DNA from: Clostridia bacterium
GTDB lineage: Bacteria; Bacillota; Clostridia; Oscillospirales; CAG-272
Assembly (NCBI GenBank): GCA_017382555.1
Contig: JAFOAB010000051.1
Span: 1 to 10,832 of the forward strand
Direction: 5' to 3'
Length of the DNA: 10,832 nucleotides
The position numbers and the translations under genes are program-made. Position 1 is the first letter of the stretch. Each line of letters opens with the position of its first letter. Below, one piece after another: positions 7,571 to 10,832 of the stretch. The notes beneath the pieces were generated by a model. It ran no database searches. It had not been told where the DNA came from and saw only the letters and a program-made list of their open reading frames with translations.

Positions 7571-9103
7571 TTAGTCTTCAAGCTTGTATTGAAGCAGGAT
7601 TTCGCAGATATCGGCACTGTCCTTGCCGTCCTGCGGAGTTGCGTAAATCTTTAACGTGTGTACCTTTGTTCCCTCGGGAAGATTTGAAAGCGAGATAACG
7701 TTGGAGGCAAGCGCAGAGGATTGAGCGCGTACGTCCTTTATGACGTATTCGCCGTTTATCTCCAGCGTGATGCGTGCGGGGATGCTTGCGGTGTCGGAGC
7801 CGTTATATACCCATACAAGATAGAGCTCGCGCGGCTCGTCAAGCGTCACGGTGACGGCCTCTCCCGCCATAAGGGACACGTTGCCGCCCTTTTCGTTTGC
7901 AAGGCGCTCGTCGGTAAGCACGGAGGTGTCCGCATCCTTTGCATCGCACGATACGCTTATGCCGTCATAAAGCTTGTACATTCCGTCCTCGCCGGAGGGA
8001 AGAGGAACTCTGCCGATGTTGGGACCGAAGCAGTAAAGCTCGCCGTCATCACCGAAAATAAGCTTATCAACGCAGGGCGTTCTGTTTCCGCTCGGGTTTT
8101 TCGGGTCGGTGTGCGTGTGATATACGGTATATATTTCCGTGCCATCCGGCGAATAGAAGTAGTTATTGTGGCCGGTTCCGGAGCTTTTTACTCCGTCGCC
8201 CTTAATTATGGGGTTGGTAGCGGACTTGGTATAAGTGCCGAGGGGGCTTGAGGAGGTTGCGTAGCCCACACTGTATTCGTTTGTTGCATAGCCGTTTGCG
8301 GAGTACATAAGGTAGTACGTTCCGTTATGCTTCAGAACGCAGGGACCCTCGTTCCAGATGTATTTGCCCGTCTGAAGCTCCCAGGCAACGTCGGGGGTGG
8401 TAAGCAGTACCGGCTCACCGATAACGGACATAAGGTCGGGCGCTACCTCGATTCCGTAGGACTGGCTGACGTGGAAGCCGTTTATTACGTTCTCCGAGCA
8501 ATCGCGGGAGTAGTACATATATATCCTGCCGTCATCGTCAAAAAGGAGGCTTGCGTCGATAATGCTATAGCCCGTGCTGTAAAGCGGCTTGCCGCCGAGG
8601 CAGTCCTTGAAGGGCCCTTCGGGCGTGGCGGACGATGCAATGCCGATGTGGTAAACCTTATTTTCATCTATTGCGGAGAAGACCATATAGTACATACCGT
8701 TGTACTTATATACCTCGGGCGCCCAGTAGTTCTTTACGCCGAAGGTGGTGGAGGTTCTTTCGTAAGCAAGTCCAACGTAGTTCCAGGAGGTAAGATGGTC
8801 CGAGACCCAGCACTTAAAGCCGATGCCCGCAGACGTGGCGTACATATAATATTTTCCGCCATCCGCGAGTATAAAGGGGTCGCCTATGCTTGTGATTCCG
8901 CTTGCGGGGTTGGTTATAAAATCGTTTCCGCTTTTAAGGCCTGCGCTGATCTCCGTCAGCTGCTTCGGTGCTTCTGTCATCGGTGTATCCTCCGCTATTT
9001 CGGTTATTGGGTCGGTGACCTCCGGTATCTGTGCGTGTGTGCAAGAGCAAAAAATGGAAAGTAAGCAGATAATGAAGCAGATCGGCTTAAGCGTTTTCCG
9101 CAT
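7571..9103 (-). CDS. Glycoside hydrolase family 43 lipoprotein
   Basis: A 510-residue predicted exported lipoprotein with a five-bladed beta-propeller GH43 domain. The family hydrolyses arabinan, xylan and related side chains; the exact substrate cannot be read. The signal is MRKTLKP, hydrophobic stretch, probable lipobox FCSC (Cys21), then an acidic Thr/Glu/Pro linker to about 60. GH43 domain about 62-370: IGDPF 73-77 with Asp75 as the likely base; YWAPEVY 126-132; IDASLLFDDDGRIYMYYSRD 182-201 with Asp183 as the likely pKa modulator; WNEGPCVLK 250-258 with Glu252 as the likely acid; TGHNNYF 310-316 with the conserved His312. All three catalytic acids are present, so it is probably active. 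Residues about 395-505 form a beta-rich domain, perhaps a galactose-binding-like carbohydrate module (weak call). The start at 9103 has GGAGG 6 nt upstream and overlaps the preceding PII-like gene by 17 nt. A strong terminator follows the stop. Confidence 0.9.
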   Translation of the reverse strand: MRKTLKPICFIICLLSIFCSCTHAQIPEVTDPITEIAEDTPMTEAPKQLTEISAGLKSGNDFITNPASGITSIGDPFILADGGKYYMYATSAGIGFKCWVSDHLTSWNYVGLAYERTSTTFGVKNYWAPEVYKYNGMYYMVFSAIDENKVYHIGIASSATPEGPFKDCLGGKPLYSTGYSIIDASLLFDDDGRIYMYYSRDCSENVINGFHVSQSYGIEVAPDLMSVIGEPVLLTTPDVAWELQTGKYIWNEGPCVLKHNGTYYLMYSANGYATNEYSVGYATSSSPLGTYTKSATNPIIKGDGVKSSGTGHNNYFYSPDGTEIYTVYHTHTDPKNPSGNRTPCVDKLIFGDDGELYCFGPNIGRVPLPSGEDGMYKLYDGISVSCDAKDADTSVLTDERLANEKGGNVSLMAGEAVTVTLDEPRELYLVWVYNGSDTASIPARITLEINGEYVIKDVRAQSSALASNVISLSNLPEGTKVHTLKIYATPQDGKDSADICEILLQYKLED

Positions 9104-9455
9104 GCTCTTCCTCCTTGTTTTCCGCCTTGTCGGGGTCGTAAAGACCCACAGCCTGATTTACGGGTACGGAGAAGGCAATGCCCTGACCGTCCGTTGCAAG
9201 TCCCGCATTTTTGTAAATCGCGTGAAGCACTCTGTCCTTGATCCTTGCGGGGACGATAAGCATAACAATATCCTTTTCGGGCTGAACGGTAATTTTGAAA
9301 TACTGCTCTGCCTCCTTGTTGGCGGTGCCTCTGCCGTGGATAACCGTTCCGCCGCCCGCACCCGCCGCCTTTGCGGCATCCATTACGACGTCGGAAAATC
9401 CCGCATTAACGACGCAGGTTATCATTTCATATTTTTCGATTTTTTCGTTAGGCAT
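9087..9455 (-). CDS. PII-like (GlnB-type fold) regulatory protein, second copy
   Basis: A 122-residue protein with the pattern of the PII/GlnB family, which are trimeric ferredoxin-like signal proteins that bind nucleotides and gate transporters. Visible marks: first strand and helix (MITCVVNAGFSDVVMDAAKA, 11-30), the glycine-rich AGAGGGTVIHGRG (31-43, like GGTVxxGRG of GlnB), strand ITVQPEKDIVMLIVP (55-69), helix RIKDRVLHAIYKNAG (71-85) and a last strand GQGIAFSVPV (90-99). The T-loop region is short and lacks the usual YRGxEY uridylylation site; the TGKxGDGKI-type B-loop is replaced by LATDGQGIAF. The C-terminus (107-122) is a charged, Glu-rich tail. It begins 2 nt after the first PII-like gene, with its binding site inside that gene's last codons. 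Partner is probably the DUF1538 membrane protein two genes upstream (inferred from context). Bound ligand unknown. Confidence 0.8.
   Translation of the reverse strand: MPNEKIEKYEMITCVVNAGFSDVVMDAAKAAGAGGGTVIHGRGTANKEAEQYFKITVQPEKDIVMLIVPARIKDRVLHAIYKNAGLATDGQGIAFSVPVNQAVGLYDPDKAENKEEEHAENA
9110..9114 (-). promoter_or_regulatory. Ribosome binding site deciding the GH43 start
   Basis: GGAGG lies 6 nt before the ATG at 9103 and inside the last codons of the second PII-like gene. It supports the chosen GH43 start and means the two reading frames truly overlap by 17 nt (9087-9103). Confidence 0.85.
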
Positions 9456-9457
9456 AA

Positions 9458-9868
9458 TTACTCCTTTACCGTCATACGGTTGTTGCTCAAAAATCCGAAT
9501 ACGGAAACGCCAATAACAGAGGACATAGGAATCGTGTAGGCAATGCCCTTCGCGTTTTTGACGGTCTTGAAGGTCTTTTCGATTTTTGCAAGTGCTTTAT
9601 TTACGTTATCGCTTCTTATTACGCTGAAGATTACGGTCTTTTCCGAGCCCGCAAGTCCGAGCAGACTGAGCATAGTGGCATCCGCCGTTCCCTCACCGAG
9701 AGCGATGAACTGCATATTTACGTCAAAGGACTGTATAAGGTCAAGGAAGAACTCCGTTTTGCTTCTGTTTACGATGGTTATAAGTATTTCAAGCTTGTTT
9801 TCGGTTATTTTCTGCGGCGCTCTGTGCGGTATAAGCACTCGCCTGCCTTTTTTTAACGTTTCGGGCAT
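9458..9868 (-). CDS. Divergent PII-like protein, first copy
   Basis: A 136-residue protein of PII-like fold, more divergent than its neighbour. An N-terminal extension rich in basic residues (1-25, MPETLKKGRR) precedes the core: strand LEILITIVN 26-34, helix KTEFFLDLIQSF 37-48, strand NMQFIALGEGTADATMLSLL 51-70 where GEGTA stands where GlnB has GRG, strand KTVIFSVI 77-84, helix NVNKALAKIEKTF 88-100, and strand KGIAYTIPMSSVIG 107-120, which parallels GQGIAFSVPVNQAVG of the second copy. The loop after GEG is hydrophobic and lacks a T-loop tyrosine. It begins 10 nt after the membrane gene, with GAGGAGG overlapping that gene's TGA stop, so the two are probably translated together. I infer a regulatory subunit of the DUF1538 protein; the family call rests on shared pattern with the neighbour. 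Confidence 0.7.
   Translation of the reverse strand: MPETLKKGRRVLIPHRAPQKITENKLEILITIVNRSKTEFFLDLIQSFDVNMQFIALGEGTADATMLSLLGLAGSEKTVIFSVIRSDNVNKALAKIEKTFKTVKNAKGIAYTIPMSSVIGVSVFGFLSNNRMTVKE
9461..9466 (-). promoter_or_regulatory. Ribosome binding site of second PII-like gene
   Basis: AAGGAG lies 5 nt before the stop-start junction TAATTATG and is formed by the final Lys-Glu codons of the first PII-like gene, which suggests coupled translation of the two. Confidence 0.8.
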
Positions 9869-9873
9869 CTTAT

Positions 9874-9880
9874 CCTCCTC
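9874..9880 (-). promoter_or_regulatory. Ribosome binding site of first PII-like gene
   Basis: GAGGAGG overlaps the TGA stop of the DUF1538 gene and sits 5 nt before the ATG at 9868. A strong site here implies high translation of the PII-like protein and coupling to the membrane gene. Confidence 0.85.
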
Positions 9881-10832
9881 AGAAGTAGATTATCTGCTCG
9901 TCCTCGGCGTCAAGTATGCGCTTCATCGCAATTCGCTCGCGTACCTTGCGGGCAACGATGGCGCGGAAGCCGAGAACCTGAATGGTTATAAGGGGGGTCA
10001 TTGCTACCATTGCAACAACACCGAACGCAAGCTCCAGAATTTCCGATGCACCGTGCAGGGAGTTGCAGATGCCGATAGCAAGGGGAAGCACGAAGCTGGA
10101 GGTAAGGGGACCGCTTGCAACTCCGCCGGAGTCGAAAGCGATTGCGGTGTAAATACCCGGTACGCACAGGGAAAGTCCGAGCGCGATAAGGTAACCGGGT
10201 ACAAGGTAGTAGAGAACGGAGAAATCAAGGATCATACGCAGTACGGAAAGACCGATGGAAACACCGACACCGAGCGAGAGCGCGATCATCATAGAGCGCT
10301 TGGATACTGTACCGCCCGTGATCTCCTCAACCTGCTTGTTAAGCACGTGCACGGCAGGCTCCGCAAGTACGGTAACAGCTCCGATGATAATGCCGAATAC
10401 GACAAGCACGATGCTGCCCGCCTTTGTCATCTCCTCACCGATACGGAAGCCGATGGGCATAAAGCCGATGGTAACCGCGGTAAGGAATATAAGAAGACCG
10501 AAAAAGGTGTATGCAACGCCGATGAGAATACGGAATATCTTCTTTTTCGGCAGCTTGAGAACGGTGAACTGAAGGATGAGGAAGAACGCAACGATAAGCC
10601 CGAGCGCACGGGCAACCTCCCCTGCCGTGTGTGTGAGGGTGTGAAGCACGGAGGAAATGAGATTGTCGCTTATCGAGTAATCAGGAAGCTCGTATGTAAG
10701 CTCACCGCTCGCGGAAAGGGAAAGCACAGCAACCGCAAGCATGGGGCCGATGGAGCAAAGCGCAACGAGACCGAAGCTGTTTTCGCCCGAGTTGCTGCCG
10801 CCGAAGGTCGCCGCGATACCTACACCGAGCGC
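9879..10832 (-). CDS. DUF1538 family multi-pass membrane protein (5' part cut by window edge)
   Basis: The last 317 residues of an integral membrane protein; the frame stays open to the right edge, so the internal Met at 10742 is not the start. Numbering from the first visible residue: TFGGSNSGENSFGLVALCSI (9-28) and GPMLAVAVL (30-38) look like the end of one repeat. Then come a loop, membrane segments at about 75-91 and 101-119, GFMPIG (123-128), the LAEPAVHVLNKQVEEITGG stretch (156-174), further helices, and AFDSGGVASGPLTSSFVLPL (232-251), followed by LAFGVVAMVAMTPLITIQVL (268-287) and a basic cytoplasmic tail. DSGG...GP, GFxPIG and AEPAV are typical of DUF1538 as I recall it. The family is uncharacterised; a transporter or channel role is inferred from the helices and from the two PII-like genes directly downstream. 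The two repeat ends suggest an internal duplication. Confidence 0.85.
   Translation of the reverse strand, partial: ALGVGIAATFGGSNSGENSFGLVALCSIGPMLAVAVLSLSASGELTYELPDYSISDNLISSVLHTLTHTAGEVARALGLIVAFFLILQFTVLKLPKKKIFRILIGVAYTFFGLLIFLTAVTIGFMPIGFRIGEEMTKAGSIVLVVFGIIIGAVTVLAEPAVHVLNKQVEEITGGTVSKRSMMIALSLGVGVSIGLSVLRMILDFSVLYYLVPGYLIALGLSLCVPGIYTAIAFDSGGVASGPLTSSFVLPLAIGICNSLHGASEILELAFGVVAMVAMTPLITIQVLGFRAIVARKVRERIAMKRILDAEDEQIIYF

Noticed and set aside
8327..9064. 245-codon plus-strand open frame opposite the GH43 gene
   Set aside because: Antisense shadow of a GH43 gene with all catalytic residues; no independent evidence for coding.

Overview
This window looks like chromosomal DNA of an uncultured or gut/rumen-type Firmicute, most likely class Clostridia. 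The grounds are: AGGAGG-type ribosome binding sites, a good sigma-A-type promoter, a classic Gram-positive-style terminator, five predicted lipoproteins, CotH-family proteins, and a DUF1538/PII-like gene group known to me mainly from Firmicutes. The taxon is an inference; there is no rRNA or marker gene here. All nine genes I can support lie on the minus strand, so the window is read from right to left. Both end genes are cut by the window edges.

Right-hand operon (10832 down to 7571): a DUF1538 multi-pass membrane protein (its N-terminal part is outside the window), two different small PII-like proteins, and a secreted family 43 glycoside hydrolase (GH43) lipoprotein. The genes are tightly packed: gaps of 10 and 2 nt, then a 17-nt overlap between the second PII-like gene and the GH43 gene. 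The run ends at a strong intrinsic terminator (7528-7565) just after the GH43 stop codon. The natural reading is a membrane transporter or channel controlled by PII-like partners, as in AmtB-GlnK or SbtA-SbtB, with a polysaccharide-cleaving surface enzyme co-expressed. Ligand and transported substrate cannot be read from the sequence.

Intergenic region (7422-7570): besides the terminator it holds a near-consensus promoter (TTGATT, 17-nt spacer, TATAAT) facing left, and a near-palindrome just upstream of the -35 box.

Left-hand operon (7421 down to 1 and beyond): four tandem paralogous genes (called A, B, C, D here in transcription order) for about 722-724-residue surface lipoproteins of the CotH kinase family. 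Gaps are 25, 22 and 24 nt. Each complete copy has a lipoprotein signal, a CotH-type atypical kinase domain with a WDFD motif, a beta-rich middle domain, a small domain resembling the InlB B-repeat/Listeria-Bacteroides repeat, and a conserved C-terminal tail (KRT[ED][IV]FSAM). Copies B and C are most alike; A and D share some features that B and C lack. No recognisable substrate (such as a CotB/CotG-like repeat protein) is in the window. The most notable systems are this array of extracytoplasmic kinase-like lipoproteins and the DUF1538-PII-PII-GH43 group.
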